Shown: piece by piece, positions 46,693-55,811 of the stretch
Position numbering within the stretch: the stretch's first letter is position 1
Layout: each line of letters begins with the position of its first letter
Translations under genes and position numbers: made by a program
Source: Pyxidicoccus caerfyrddinensis
GTDB taxonomy: Bacteria; Myxococcota; Myxococcia; Myxococcales; Myxococcaceae
Reading direction: 5' to 3'
Assembly (NCBI RefSeq): GCF_010894405.1
Contig: NZ_JAAIYA010000008.1
Coordinates: 186,001 to 250,000 of the forward strand
DNA: 64,000 nt
The notes under the pieces: model-generated
Databases searched by the model: none
What the model saw: the letters and a program-made list of their open reading frames with translations, nothing else
Told to the model about the DNA's origin: nothing

Positions 46693-48317
46693 TGAAGACC
46701 CGTGCTCTCGTTTCGCTCGCCGCCCTGCTGGGACTCGCCGGCTGCGCCACCACCCAGACTCCGCCTCCGGACACGAATGCGCCGCCCCCCGCGGTGCCGT
46801 CCTCCGCCGCGCTGGAGCAGGCCAAGCCCGCCGAGCCGCAGCCGCCCGCGCGTCCGGAGGCCGTGCCCGCCGTGCCGCTGCGCCAGCCCAAGCCCATGGA
46901 GCTGGTGGTGCTGGCCCGCCCGGACACGCCCATCGTCGCGTTCCGGCTCGTCTTCCACTCGGGCTCGGTGGATGACCCGAAGGGCAAGGAGGGGCTCACC
47001 GACCTCACCGCCACGCTGATGGCCCAGGGTGGCACGCAGAAGCTCACGTCCGCGCAGCTCTTGGACGCGCTCTACCCCATGGCCGCGCAGCTGGGGGCGT
47101 ACACCGACAAGGAGTTCACCACCTTCTCCGGCCGCGTCCACAAGGACTTCCTGCCGCGCTTCCTCGACATCCTCACCGACGTCGTCCTCAACCCGCGCCT
47201 GGACGCCGCCGAGCTGGAGCGCCTGCGCGCCAACGCCATCAGCGACGTGGAGAACGGCCTGCGCAGCGCCAATGACGAGGCGCTCGGCAAGGTGGCGCTC
47301 GATGCGCTGCTCTACCAGGGCCACCCGTACGCGCACTTCGTCGGCGGCACCGTGCAGGGGCTGAAGGCGATTACGCTGGACGACGTGAAGGCCCACGCCA
47401 GGCGCGTCTTCACGCAGGACCGGCTGGTCATCGGCCTCGCCGGCCCGGTGGACGACGCGCTGAAGCAGGCCCTCACCTCGCGCCTGTCCGCGCTGCCCGC
47501 CCAGGGCGCCCCGCTCGTGGAATTGCCGCCCGTGCCCACGACGAGCGGCCGCGCCGTCATCGTCCAGAAGTCCACCCTCTCCACCGCCGTCAGCATGGGC
47601 TACGTCACGCCCGTGCGCCGTGGGGACCCGGACTTCTTCCCGCTCGCGCTGGCCTTCTCCCACCTGGGTGAGCACCGGCAGTTCCTCGGCGTGCTCTTCA
47701 ACGAGCTGCGCGAGAAGCGCGGACTCAACTACGGCAACTACGCCTACGCGGAGAACTTCATCGAGGACCCCGGCTCCACGTACAACCGGACCAACATCGC
47801 CCGCACGCAGCAGCTCCACTCCATCTGGATTCGCCCGGTGGTGCCCGCCAACGGCGTGTTCGCCACCCGTGGCGCGGTGTACTTCCTGGACCAGTTGGTG
47901 AAGGAGGGCATTCCCCAGGAGCGCCTCGAGCTGATGAAGGGCTACCTCCAGGGCTACACCCGCCTCTGGGAGCAGACGGACCAGCGGCGCCTGGGCTACG
48001 CCATCGACTCGCTCTACTACGGCACGCCGAACTTCCTGGAGCAGTACCGCCAGGCGCTCGCGAAGATGACGCCGCAGACGGTGCAGGAGGCGCTGCGCCG
48101 CCACGTCCACCCGGACGCGCTCAACTTCGCCTTCGTCACCCAGGATGCGGACGGGCTCGCGCAGGCGCTGCGCGCTGGCAAGCCCTCGCCCATCACCTAC
48201 GCCTCGCCCAAGGACGACGCGCTGCTGAAGCAGGACGAGGCCCTCTCCACCTTCAAGCTGCCCCTGCGCCCGGATGCGATTGAAATCGTCCCCGCGCAGT
48301 CTGTGATGGAGAAATAA
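46692..48317 (+). CDS. M16-family lipoprotein, non-catalytic partner
   Basis: 541 residues starting at the ATG sharing one base with the previous stop. A lipobox (ALLGLAGC, residues about 10-17) and a Pro-rich linker come first. The M16 fold follows, but the zinc motif site reads GKEGLTDLTATLMAQGG, with neither His nor the usual Glu, so the protein is catalytically dead. A conserved Arg/Tyr pair (RGLNYGNYAYAE) near residue 345 is like the substrate-binding R/Y pair of M16B partners. It would complete the active site of the upstream protease and anchor it in a membrane. Confidence 0.88.
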   Translation: MKTRALVSLAALLGLAGCATTQTPPPDTNAPPPAVPSSAALEQAKPAEPQPPARPEAVPAVPLRQPKPMELVVLARPDTPIVAFRLVFHSGSVDDPKGKEGLTDLTATLMAQGGTQKLTSAQLLDALYPMAAQLGAYTDKEFTTFSGRVHKDFLPRFLDILTDVVLNPRLDAAELERLRANAISDVENGLRSANDEALGKVALDALLYQGHPYAHFVGGTVQGLKAITLDDVKAHARRVFTQDRLVIGLAGPVDDALKQALTSRLSALPAQGAPLVELPPVPTTSGRAVIVQKSTLSTAVSMGYVTPVRRGDPDFFPLALAFSHLGEHRQFLGVLFNELREKRGLNYGNYAYAENFIEDPGSTYNRTNIARTQQLHSIWIRPVVPANGVFATRGAVYFLDQLVKEGIPQERLELMKGYLQGYTRLWEQTDQRRLGYAIDSLYYGTPNFLEQYRQALAKMTPQTVQEALRRHVHPDALNFAFVTQDADGLAQALRAGKPSPITYASPKDDALLKQDEALSTFKLPLRPDAIEIVPAQSVMEK

Positions 48318-48330
48318 CACACGGCTGTAT

Positions 48331-48371
48331 TGATACCGGAGGGTGGGTCATTTGCTTCCGCCCTCCGGTAT
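48331..48371 (+). terminator. Stem-loop between the M16 pair and the OmpA-like gene
   Basis: Perfect 12-bp stem GATACCGGAGGG / CCCTCCGGTATC with a 17-base loop, 13 bases after the M16 stop. No T-tract, so an attenuator or processing site is possible. Confidence 0.55.
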
Positions 48372-48392
48372 CGAGTGCTAAGAGCCTGAGCC

Positions 48393-50216
48393 ATGCGAGG
48401 CATCCTGAGCGGCTCAGCCATCCGACTCGCGACCCTGGGCCTGCTGCTATTCACTGTGGCGGCCCGCGCGGAACACGACCCCTTCTCCCGTGGCTTCGAC
48501 GCAGTCCCGGTCAAGCCCACCGCCGCGCAGCACAGCGGCATCGCGCTGGAGGGCGCCGCCTCGGGCGAGCCCGTCGGCAGCTTCCGCGGGGCGCTCCTCT
48601 TCGACTTCAACTGGCGCATCCTCGCGCTGAAGCTGGGTGACGAGAAGCTGGGGGACCTGCTCCCCTACCGGCTCGACGCGCACCTGCTCTTCGCGTACCA
48701 GCTGCACGAGCGGCTGGAGCTGGCGGTGGACCTGCCCGTCACGCTGCTGCAGGGGGACAACTTCAACCTGCTGAGCGACGCGCTCGACGCGCCGGACTTC
48801 CCGGGCGCCGCGGGCGTGAGCAGCACCACGCTGGGCGACATCCGCCTGTTGCCGCGTGTCCACCTGCTGGACCGCGAGAAGTTCCCCGTGGGCCTGTCCC
48901 TCGTGGCCGAGGTGCGGCTGCCCACCGGCAGCGCGTCCAGCTTCACCGGCGAGCGCGGCGTGCTCTGGGCCCCGCGCCTGGCGGCGGAGCAGCGCTTCAC
49001 GTTCCTCCCCATTCCCTTCCGCGTGCTGGGCAACGTGGGCGTGCGCCTGCGGCCTCATGCGCAGTACCTCAACCTGCTCGTGGACGACGAGCTGACGGTG
49101 GGCGCGGGTGCCATCGCGGAGCTGCCCAACCTGGGCCGCTTCACGGACGTGGAGGGCGTGGCGGAGATGCACCTGGGCACGCCGCTGGTGCGTCCCTTCA
49201 ACTTCGACCAGGCGGACTCGCTCAAGTCGCCGTGGGAGGTGCTGGTCGGCGCCCGCGCGAAGGTGTGGGGCAACTGGGGCCTGGAGCTGAACGTGGGCCG
49301 CGGCATCAACCTCTCCAGCGGCTACGGGCGCGAGGCCCTGCGGGTCATGTTCGCGATTCGCTACGACGAGACATTCCTCGACTCGGACGGCGACGGCGTG
49401 CCCGACATCCGCGACCGCTGTCCCACCGAGCCGGAGGACCGGGACGGGTTCCAGGACAACGACGGCTGCATGGACCCGGACAACGACGGTGACGGCGTCG
49501 TCGACGGTGAAGACGGCTGCGTCATGGAGAAGGGCCCCAAGGAGCGCAAGGGCTGCCCGGAGAAGGACACCGACGGCGACGGCATCACCGACGAGTTCGA
49601 CAAGTGCCCGGACAAGCCCGGCCCCAAGGACTACGACGGCTGCCCGGACACCGACGGCGACGAGGTGCCCGACAACGAGGACGACTGCCCCGACCAGTTC
49701 GGCCCGCCTGAGAACAACGGCTGCCCGTTCGACTCGCCGCCCTATGTCTTCGTGGAGTCGGACCGCATCCGCATCAAGGGCAACGTGCTCTTCGAGACGG
49801 GCTCCGCCGTCATCCAGAAGCGCTCGTACCCGCTGCTGGACGAGGTGGCCACGGTGCTGCGGAAGAATCCCACGTTGGGCCCCGTGCGCATCGAAGGCCA
49901 CACCGACAACCGCGGCTCGCGCCCGCTCAACATGAGCCTGTCCGACAAGCGCGCGCGCTCCGTGCTGGAGTACCTCGTGAGCAAGGGCATCGACCGCAAG
50001 CGCCTCAGCTCCGAGGGCTTCGGCTTCGACCGGCCCATCGCCACCAACGACACCGCGCTGGGCCGCGCGAAGAACCGCCGCGTCGACTTCCGCCTCGTCC
50101 GCTCCGAGGTGGAGACCGCGCCGAAGGAGACGGTCGTCCCCGCCGGGCAGCAGCCGCCGCCGGGGAAGACTCCCGCTCCCGGGACGACTCCGGCGCCGGA
50201 GAAGGACAAGAAGTAG
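48393..50216 (+). CDS. OmpA-family outer-membrane protein with thrombospondin type-3 repeats
   Basis: 607 residues. Signal peptide ends TVAARA. A beta-barrel-like N-terminal half (about 25-320) contains alternating strands (VGLSLVAEVRLPTGSASSF, LELNVGRGINLSSGYG). Then come Asp-rich calcium-binding type-3 repeats (DSDGDGVPDIRDRCPTEPED, DTDGDGITDEFDKCPDKPGP) around residues 330-450. The C-terminal OmpA domain (about 465-580) has the peptidoglycan-binding motif VRIEGHTDNRGSRPLNMSLS and DKRARSVLEYL. A Pro/Lys tail ends the protein. It ties the outer membrane to the wall. Such proteins are common in deltaproteobacterial envelopes. Confidence 0.88.
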   Translation: MRGILSGSAIRLATLGLLLFTVAARAEHDPFSRGFDAVPVKPTAAQHSGIALEGAASGEPVGSFRGALLFDFNWRILALKLGDEKLGDLLPYRLDAHLLFAYQLHERLELAVDLPVTLLQGDNFNLLSDALDAPDFPGAAGVSSTTLGDIRLLPRVHLLDREKFPVGLSLVAEVRLPTGSASSFTGERGVLWAPRLAAEQRFTFLPIPFRVLGNVGVRLRPHAQYLNLLVDDELTVGAGAIAELPNLGRFTDVEGVAEMHLGTPLVRPFNFDQADSLKSPWEVLVGARAKVWGNWGLELNVGRGINLSSGYGREALRVMFAIRYDETFLDSDGDGVPDIRDRCPTEPEDRDGFQDNDGCMDPDNDGDGVVDGEDGCVMEKGPKERKGCPEKDTDGDGITDEFDKCPDKPGPKDYDGCPDTDGDEVPDNEDDCPDQFGPPENNGCPFDSPPYVFVESDRIRIKGNVLFETGSAVIQKRSYPLLDEVATVLRKNPTLGPVRIEGHTDNRGSRPLNMSLSDKRARSVLEYLVSKGIDRKRLSSEGFGFDRPIATNDTALGRAKNRRVDFRLVRSEVETAPKETVVPAGQQPPPGKTPAPGTTPAPEKDKK

Positions 50217-50232
50217 CAGTGCCTTCAGGGTG

Positions 50233-50254
50233 GGGGCGCCAGCGATGGCGCCCC
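50233..50254. terminator. Bidirectional stem-loop between convergent genes
   Basis: 9-bp stem GGGGCGCCA / TGGCGCCCC with GCGA loop, between the OmpA-like gene and the minus-strand gene that ends at 50259. Confidence 0.6.
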
Positions 50255-50258
50255 GCCC

Positions 50259-51122
50259 CTACTTCGCGGGCACTACCATCACCTCGCCCACCCAGGTCTT
50301 CTTCACCTTGAAGCGGGCGCCCTCGCAGGCGACGGCCACGCGGCCCTTGCACGGGTCCACGTAGACGAGCTTGCAGTGCCCCTCGTCCTTCGCGAGCAGG
50401 TCGATTTCCGCCATGCAGGGCGCATCGTTCGTCTGGCAGCTCTCGCCGTCCTCCAGATTGCTCGACCAGAAGATGCAGGTCTGCGGGGGCGGAGAGGTGA
50501 CGCTGCCCACGGCTGGTGCGTTGTCGCAGAACCCCGACTCGCGCTTCACGGCGCCGGCCGGCTTGCCCCCGCCGAAGATGCGCAGGTTGAAGCCGCTCGC
50601 CGTCAGGTGCCGGAGGTCCGCGTAGGCGCCCGGGTCCTTCGAGGAGGACCACTCCTCGACGCAGGCCATCAGCTCCTTCTTGCAGCTCGGCTCCGAGGAC
50701 GGCAGCGGCGCGCAGGGGCCGTTGGCGGGCACCATGAGCATGTGGCCCCGGGGCGTGGGGCTCGACTCCAGCCGGACCTGGGGCGGCGTCACGTCCTGGA
50801 ACGCGGCGAGGTTGAAGTAGACGTTGGTGCGGGTGACGGGGTCCGCGTCGCTCAGCCTGAGCGCCCGGAGGTACGCGGCGCGCGCCGCATCCATCTTCTC
50901 CTGCTTCTGCAGGCACAGCCCGAGGTCCGCGAACGTGGAGCCCTGCTCCGGCGCGAGCTTCACGACGTGCGCGAACAGGGCGCAGGCCTCGTCGTACTTC
51001 TTCGCGCGGTAGAGCTTCGTCGCCTTCGCGCGTAGCGCCTCGACTTCCGGGCCCTTCTTCGCGGCCGGAGCGCCTGGCGCCGGTGCCGCGGCCAGCAGCG
51101 ACAGCGTGAGGACCCAGGACAT
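50259..51122 (-). CDS. Secreted TPR-containing protein
   Basis: 287 residues with a signal peptide (WVLTLSLLAAAPAPGAPA). Residues about 30-100 form two tetratricopeptide repeats: ATKLYRAKKYDEACALFAHV and ADLGLCLQKQEKMDAARAAY. The C-terminal 180 residues are Cys-rich (CKKELMACVEEW, SCQTNDAPCMAEIDLLA, VYVDPCKGRVAVACEG), suggesting disulfides in the periplasm, and are not recognised. A scaffolding role is likely. It ends convergent with the OmpA-like gene and lies 57 bases downstream of the TlpA gene, so it may be in the same transcript as TlpA and the CFI-box gene. Confidence 0.65.
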   Translation of the reverse strand: MSWVLTLSLLAAAPAPGAPAAKKGPEVEALRAKATKLYRAKKYDEACALFAHVVKLAPEQGSTFADLGLCLQKQEKMDAARAAYLRALRLSDADPVTRTNVYFNLAAFQDVTPPQVRLESSPTPRGHMLMVPANGPCAPLPSSEPSCKKELMACVEEWSSSKDPGAYADLRHLTASGFNLRIFGGGKPAGAVKRESGFCDNAPAVGSVTSPPPQTCIFWSSNLEDGESCQTNDAPCMAEIDLLAKDEGHCKLVYVDPCKGRVAVACEGARFKVKKTWVGEVMVVPAK

Positions 51123-51179
51123 GCGATGCGCTCCTTTTTCTGGACGAAAATCAGTGGGGGCGCCGTGCGCCCCGGCTGC

Positions 51180-51755
51180 TCACTGCTGCTTCAGGGCGCG
51201 CTCGATGCGGCGGCGCAGGGCGTCCTCGGACATGGAGCCGCGCTGGGCGTCCATCACCTTGCCCTCGCGGTCCAGGAAGTAGAGCGTGGGCAGCGCCGTC
51301 ACCTGGAAGGCCTGGGCCACCTCGTCGCTCGCGTACACGACGTAGGGCTGCAGGTCCGGCAGGGTGCGCTTCATGAAGGCCTCCACCAGCCGGGGCGCCC
51401 GGGGCCCGTCGTCGCGGCTGGCCGCCACGAAGACCAACCCCTGCGGCTCGTACTCCTTGGCCAGCTTCACCAGCGAGGGCATCTCCTCGCGGCACGGCGG
51501 GCACCAGGTGGCCCAGAAGTCCAGCATCACCACCTGGCCCTTGAGTTCCTCCAGCTTCAGCGTCCCGCCGCCATGGCGCTCCAGCACCATGGAGGGCGCG
51601 GACGTCCCGTCCGGCACCAGCTTCGCGCGCTGCGCCTCCATCACCCCGAGGTACACCACGCCCGCCAGCCCCAGCGCCGCCAGCAGGCCCAGCACCACCT
51701 TCGTGCCGAGGCCCTTCCGCGGTGGCGGTGGAGCTCCAATTCCTTCCTGCGTCAC
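51180..51755 (-). CDS. TlpA-family membrane-anchored thioredoxin
   Basis: 191 residues from a GTG at 51755 overlapping the upstream stop (GTGA). An N-terminal helix (KVVLGLLAALGLAGVVYLGV) anchors it, with the thioredoxin fold in the periplasm. The active site is WATWCPPCREEMP; VTALPTLYFLDREG holds the cis-Pro. It would reduce disulfides in exported proteins, for instance during cytochrome c maturation or, here, in Cys-rich neighbours. The upstream frame through the CFI-box gene is open but non-homologous, so I kept the GTG start. Confidence 0.88.
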   Translation of the reverse strand: MTQEGIGAPPPPRKGLGTKVVLGLLAALGLAGVVYLGVMEAQRAKLVPDGTSAPSMVLERHGGGTLKLEELKGQVVMLDFWATWCPPCREEMPSLVKLAKEYEPQGLVFVAASRDDGPRAPRLVEAFMKRTLPDLQPYVVYASDEVAQAFQVTALPTLYFLDREGKVMDAQRGSMSEDALRRRIERALKQQ

Positions 51756-52840
51756 GCGAGTCCACTCCTCGTCAGGCGGCCGTGCACCCGCCGCAACACC
51801 CACCGCACGCCGCCACGGGCCATGGGACGGCGCGATACCCACGCCGCCACCCCGGGGCCCCAGCGATAGTAGCCCCGGATGAACACGCGTCCGAGCGCCC
51901 TCTTCCGCAGCACGTCGTCCCGGTACGCACGGAAGGCAACCAGCTCCGGCGCGCCCTCGCCGAAGGCCACCGTCGCCACGAAGCACGTGGACGCCGGGCT
52001 CACCCACATGAGCCGATGGTTGGTGAGGTTCACCACCACCTTCAGCTCGCGCGCCTCCGTGTAGAGGAAGGCCAGCAGGTCGCGCCGGGCGGCGGGGAAC
52101 TCCTGGCCGCTCGCCTCCTCGAACTCGATGCGCGTGGTGCCCGCGGGGCCCACCTCGTCCACGGTGAAGAAGTAGCGCTTCGAGCTGCGGCGGACCTCCA
52201 CCTCCAGCCCGCGCAGCTCGCCGAAGTAGGCGAGGAAGGGCGTGTGGCACACCGGGCAGACGAAGGGGTTGTGGGCCTGGCTCGTGAGGAAGGTGAAGTC
52301 ATTCAAGCGCTTGCAGCCGGTGTTGGGGCACACCAGCTTCACCGTCGCCTGGGGCGCGGAGCGCGGGTCATACCGCGAGACTCGGGAGTCCTTGTCGAAC
52401 ACCGGCGGCGGGCGCGGCGGCGCCGTCACCAGGTGCCGCGTGGGGTGCGCCGCCCGCTCCAGCTCCTGCGCGCGCCGCCATGCCGTCTCTGCGGCCTCCA
52501 GCCGGCCGTCCGCCGTGTGGCACAGCGCCTCGCCGTGGGCCAGCAGCGCCGCCACCAGCTTCTCCAGCGCGGCCGTCGCCGCCGGGTTCCGCCCGGCCGC
52601 CAGGGCCTCCGCCAGCACGCGCTCCATTTCCGGCAGCAGCGCCTGCGCGGCCTTGCGCGAGGGGTCCTCCGCGCGGCGGTACACCGGGGGCTCGGGGATG
52701 CGGGCGAAAAGCGAGGCCGCCGCCGCCCGGACGCGCTCCACCGCCGCGTCCCCACGTCCCACGTCCAGCTGCGCCGCCCGCTCACGGGCCGATTGGAAGA
52801 GTTCTTCGGGTTGCAAGCCCGCGGACCATAAGGGCCCCAC
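51752..52840 (-). CDS. CFI-box-CTERM protein with zinc ribbon
   Basis: 362 residues. The N-terminal 140 residues are helical. A zinc ribbon follows (CPNTGCKRLN and CPVCHTPFLAYFG, about residues 171-205). The C-terminus (TCFVATVAFGEGAPELVAFR then YRDDVLRKRALGR and GYYRWGP) is the CFI-box domain, where Cys-Phe-Ile/Val-Ala-Thr-Ala-x-[Y/F]-G is the hallmark; its function is not known. The gene overlaps the TlpA gene, so the two are co-translated. No signal peptide or TM segment before the ribbon. Confidence 0.75.
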   Translation of the reverse strand: MGPLWSAGLQPEELFQSARERAAQLDVGRGDAAVERVRAAAASLFARIPEPPVYRRAEDPSRKAAQALLPEMERVLAEALAAGRNPAATAALEKLVAALLAHGEALCHTADGRLEAAETAWRRAQELERAAHPTRHLVTAPPRPPPVFDKDSRVSRYDPRSAPQATVKLVCPNTGCKRLNDFTFLTSQAHNPFVCPVCHTPFLAYFGELRGLEVEVRRSSKRYFFTVDEVGPAGTTRIEFEEASGQEFPAARRDLLAFLYTEARELKVVVNLTNHRLMWVSPASTCFVATVAFGEGAPELVAFRAYRDDVLRKRALGRVFIRGYYRWGPGVAAWVSRRPMARGGVRWVLRRVHGRLTRSGLA

Positions 52841-52929
52841 CCCGCCCTGTCAGCGACTTGCGCCCACCCGCGGTCGGAAACTGGCCAGCCACCTCCGGCC
52901 GATGTACGAAGAGGTAGGAGGCTGTGAGA

Positions 52930-53211
52930 ATGGGAGCGTTGAAGTTCATCGTCTGGACGGCCTGCGCGGTGGGACTCGGCATCTTCCTGTCGACGGGCGA
53001 GGTGGATGGCCGCACGCCGCTGGAGCACATGCAGCGGGCGTGGAAGCGCAGCGTGAAGCCGGATGCCGTGGACCGGGTGAAGGACGGACTGGAGGACGCG
53101 TACGAGGATGCGAAGGACGCTGTCTCCCGGAAGACGGATGCGGCGCCCCGCGAGCGCATCAGCGCCGAGGACCGTGCTGCGGTGAACCGCATCATCGCTC
53201 AGAAGAAGTAG
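52930..53211 (+). CDS. Small single-pass membrane protein, unknown function
   Basis: 93 residues starting at the ATG at 52930 with GGAGG upstream; a GTG at 52924 would sit only two bases after it. One N-terminal hydrophobic helix (FIVWTACAVGLGIFLSTG) is followed by a charged helical tail (RVKDGLEDAYEDAKDAVSRK). I do not recognise it. Divergent from the CFI-box gene and 80 bases before the HtrA protease on the same strand. Confidence 0.6.
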   Translation: MGALKFIVWTACAVGLGIFLSTGEVDGRTPLEHMQRAWKRSVKPDAVDRVKDGLEDAYEDAKDAVSRKTDAAPRERISAEDRAAVNRIIAQKK

Positions 53212-53291
53212 ATCGCCCTCCAGGCCCGCTTCCGCTGGAAATCCCCACTCCCTAGCTTGCGCCCAGGCGGTGTTGGGGCGGAGGCGGGGCC

Positions 53292-54548
53292 ATGGGCAGG
53301 GCCGGAGTCAGGGGCGTCGTATTCTTTGCCGCGCTGGTGAGCGCGCTGGTGCTGCCAGCGCAGGCCGCCGGACGCGGACGTGAGCGGCTGTGGCTCGAAG
53401 CCAAGAACCGCACACTGCACCAACAGCGCGCCACCTTGAGCGAGGTGGCGCGGCGGGCCATGCCGGCGGTGGTGTCCATCACCACGAGGCAGGAGACGGC
53501 GGAGACGGCCGTGTCCGGCGAGGAGCCGCAGAAGGGCATCGGCTCCGGCTTCATCATCCACCCGGACGGCTACATCCTCACCAGCGCGCACGTGGTGGAG
53601 GGCGCGACGGAGGTGAGCATCTCCGTGCTGCACCCGCGCGGCGGCGTGGAGGAGTACCCCGCCCGCGTGGTGGGCCAGGACGACCGCACCGACTGCGCCC
53701 TCCTGAAGATTGAGGCCCCGCGCCGGCTGCCGGTGCTGAAGCTGGCCTCGGCGACGCACGTGCGCTCGGCGGACTGGATTGTCGTCATTGGCAACCCGTT
53801 CGGCCTGACGCACTCGGTGACGGTGGGCGTGGTCAGCTACATGGGCCGCACGGACGTGACGCCCAACGGCCGCGACGGCGACTTCGACTACATCCAGATG
53901 GACGCGTCCATCAACCCGGGCAACTCGGGCGGGCCCGTGCTCGACCTGCACGGCGACGTGGTGGCGGTGGCCAACGCCGTCAACGTGGCGGGCCAGGGCA
54001 TCGGCTTCGCCATCCCCATCGACATCGCCAAGACGGTGATTCCGCAGCTGCAGGCCCACGGCCGGGTGCGCCGCGGGTGGATGGGCATCAGCGTGCAGGA
54101 CTTCTCGCCCGAGGTGGCGGACGCCTACAACCTGCCGCGCGGCCGGGGCGTGGTGGTGACGGACATTGCAGAGGGCGGGCCGGGCGAGCGCGCGGGACTG
54201 CAGGCCGGGGACGTCATCGTCGGCCTGGACTCGCGGCGCGTGTCGCGGGCCCACACGCTGCGCTGGCAGGTGGCCGCTCGTGGCGTGGGCCGCCCCGTGC
54301 GCCTCAAGGTCCACCGGCTGGGCCGACCCATGAAGGTGACGGTGAAGCTCGAGGAGATGCCGGCCGAGGAAGCGCCGGCTCCCACCCTGGCCGCCAGCAC
54401 GCCGCAGCGCCAGCCCACCCGGGGCCAGACGGTGCTGGAGGACCTGCTGTCGCCCGTCCCCCGCACCAAGGCCTTCCGGGGGCCCCCTCCCGCTCCGGAA
54501 GGGGACGAGGACGCCGACGGTTCAGAGGACGGCGCACCCATGCCCTGA
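53292..54548 (+). CDS. HtrA/DegP-like periplasmic serine protease with PDZ domain
   Basis: 418 residues with a signal peptide (VVFFAALVSALVLPAQAAG). Trypsin-fold triad: TSAHVVEG (His), DRTDCALLKIEAP (Asp), NPGNSGGPVLD (Ser). One PDZ domain follows (RRGWMGISVQDFSPEVADAY, then GPGERAGLQAGDVIVGLDS), and a low-complexity Pro/Arg/Asp tail ends the protein. It degrades or refolds damaged envelope proteins. GGAGG lies seven bases before the ATG at 53292. One PDZ instead of two is DegS-like, but the cleavable signal argues for a soluble enzyme. Confidence 0.92.
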   Translation: MGRAGVRGVVFFAALVSALVLPAQAAGRGRERLWLEAKNRTLHQQRATLSEVARRAMPAVVSITTRQETAETAVSGEEPQKGIGSGFIIHPDGYILTSAHVVEGATEVSISVLHPRGGVEEYPARVVGQDDRTDCALLKIEAPRRLPVLKLASATHVRSADWIVVIGNPFGLTHSVTVGVVSYMGRTDVTPNGRDGDFDYIQMDASINPGNSGGPVLDLHGDVVAVANAVNVAGQGIGFAIPIDIAKTVIPQLQAHGRVRRGWMGISVQDFSPEVADAYNLPRGRGVVVTDIAEGGPGERAGLQAGDVIVGLDSRRVSRAHTLRWQVAARGVGRPVRLKVHRLGRPMKVTVKLEEMPAEEAPAPTLAASTPQRQPTRGQTVLEDLLSPVPRTKAFRGPPPAPEGDEDADGSEDGAPMP

Positions 54549-54703
54549 CGGGGGGCCGGCCCCCTCTGGGGCTCCCGGCATTCTCCGGCCTCCTTGCGTT
54601 CGGGTTGCATGGGCGCTAGACAGTGCGCCTTTTTCCGTACCCGGCGGCGGGTTCCACCTCGGTGTGGCGCCGCGATTCCGCATCGTTCGCAGGAGAGTTC
54701 CAG

Positions 54704-54970
54704 ATGGCCGAGGCTCAGACGACGAAGCTCACCCATTGGCCGCGCACCGCCAAGGGCAGTGGCAAGAAGGCGTGCACGGTTGAGGGCTGCAAGCGCCCCT
54801 ACCGCGCCAAGAGCTACTGCTTCTTCCACTTCAAGAAGTGGCGGCAGGGCGAGCTGCCCCACTCCCGTTACCGCACCTGCTCCAAGCCCGACTGCCGCGT
54901 GAAGACGATGAAGGCCGGCCTGTGCGAGAAGCACTACGGCGAGACGTACAAGAAGGAAGCGGCGGCCTAA
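54704..54970 (+). CDS. Small protein with two C-x4-C-x9-C-x2-H zinc modules
   Basis: 88 residues from the ATG at 54704 with AGGAGAG at good spacing. Two identically spaced modules: CTVEGCKRPYRAKSYCFFH and CSKPDCRVKTMKAGLCEKH, each a likely zinc site. The rest is basic (Lys/Arg-rich). The protein is the kind annotated as 'vegetative protein' in myxobacteria. Nucleic-acid binding or ribosome association is plausible; that is inference. It stands alone, with a purine-rich Shine-Dalgarno but no operon partner. Confidence 0.75.
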   Translation: MAEAQTTKLTHWPRTAKGSGKKACTVEGCKRPYRAKSYCFFHFKKWRQGELPHSRYRTCSKPDCRVKTMKAGLCEKHYGETYKKEAAA

Positions 54971-55016
54971 GCCGTCGTCCCTTCGCAGTCCCGCGGCGCC
55001 GGGGCATCCCCTCTGT

Positions 55017-55757
55017 TCAGGTGGAGGTGCCCCGCGCCACCGCGCGCCCCACGTGCTTGAAGGCCGTGAGCCACAGCTCCGCCTCGCGCTGGGTGAGCCG
55101 CGAACGCATCAACGTCAGCTCCAGCTCGTTCAGCACGTGCTCCGGCGCCTGGGGGTTGAGGAACTCCGCCTTGAGCAGCACCTCGCGCATGCGCGCCGCC
55201 AGCGCGTTGAGCGTGCCGATGCGTGCGCCTTCCACTGACGCCTGCGCCACGGCAGGCGCGGCCGGCTCCATCCCCTGACGGTGGCAGAGGTAGAGCAGCA
55301 CCGCCGCGGACTGCGCCAGGTTCATGGACGGCTGCACATCCGAGGTCGGGATGACGAGCACGTCGGTGCAGCGCGCCAGCTCCTCGTCGGACATGCCGCG
55401 CTGCTCGCCACCGAACACGAGCGCCACCCGCCCGCGCTGGCTCTCCTCCGCCAGCTTCCGGACGGCTTCCTCCGGCGTCAGGGCGGTGCGCCCCTTGAGC
55501 TGGGTGCGAGACGTGGTGCCGACGGCATACACGCAGTCCTTCAGCGCCTCCGGCAGATCGCGCGCCACGGCCATGCGCTCCAGCACGGCGTCACTCTTCA
55601 CGGCCAGGCGCTCGGCGCCGCGGAACGAGTAGGTGGCGGGGTCCGACAGAATCAGCCGTGAAAACCCGAAGTTGGCCATGACGCGCGCCACGGCCCCCAG
55701 GTTGTCGGGCGAGCGCGTCTGGTGCAGGACGACGGTGAGGTACTCCCCTGGACGCAT
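55017..55757 (-). CDS. TrmJ-like SPOUT tRNA 2'-O-methyltransferase
   Basis: 246 residues from the ATG at 55757. SPOUT knot motifs: NLGAVARVMANFGFSRLILS (motif 1), LVFGGEQRGMSDEEL (motif 2) and IPTSDVQPSMNLAQSAAVLL (motif 3). This is the TrmJ family, which methylates the ribose of tRNA position 32. The C-terminal 80 residues are the TrmJ helical extension. The frame remains open far upstream but that part is antisense to purC. Divergent from the lipoprotein gene at 55812. Confidence 0.88.
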   Translation of the reverse strand: MRPGEYLTVVLHQTRSPDNLGAVARVMANFGFSRLILSDPATYSFRGAERLAVKSDAVLERMAVARDLPEALKDCVYAVGTTSRTQLKGRTALTPEEAVRKLAEESQRGRVALVFGGEQRGMSDEELARCTDVLVIPTSDVQPSMNLAQSAAVLLYLCHRQGMEPAAPAVAQASVEGARIGTLNALAARMREVLLKAEFLNPQAPEHVLNELELTLMRSRLTQREAELWLTAFKHVGRAVARGTST

Positions 55758-55811
55758 GCCTCCGAGTTTAGCTGGTTGATCCGGAGGGAGATCGGTATAT
55801 TCCCGCTCGTC

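Noticed and set aside
46467..48320. A 617-codon minus-strand frame opposite the M16 partner gene
   Set aside because: Val/Arg/His-rich shadow with no recognisable domain.
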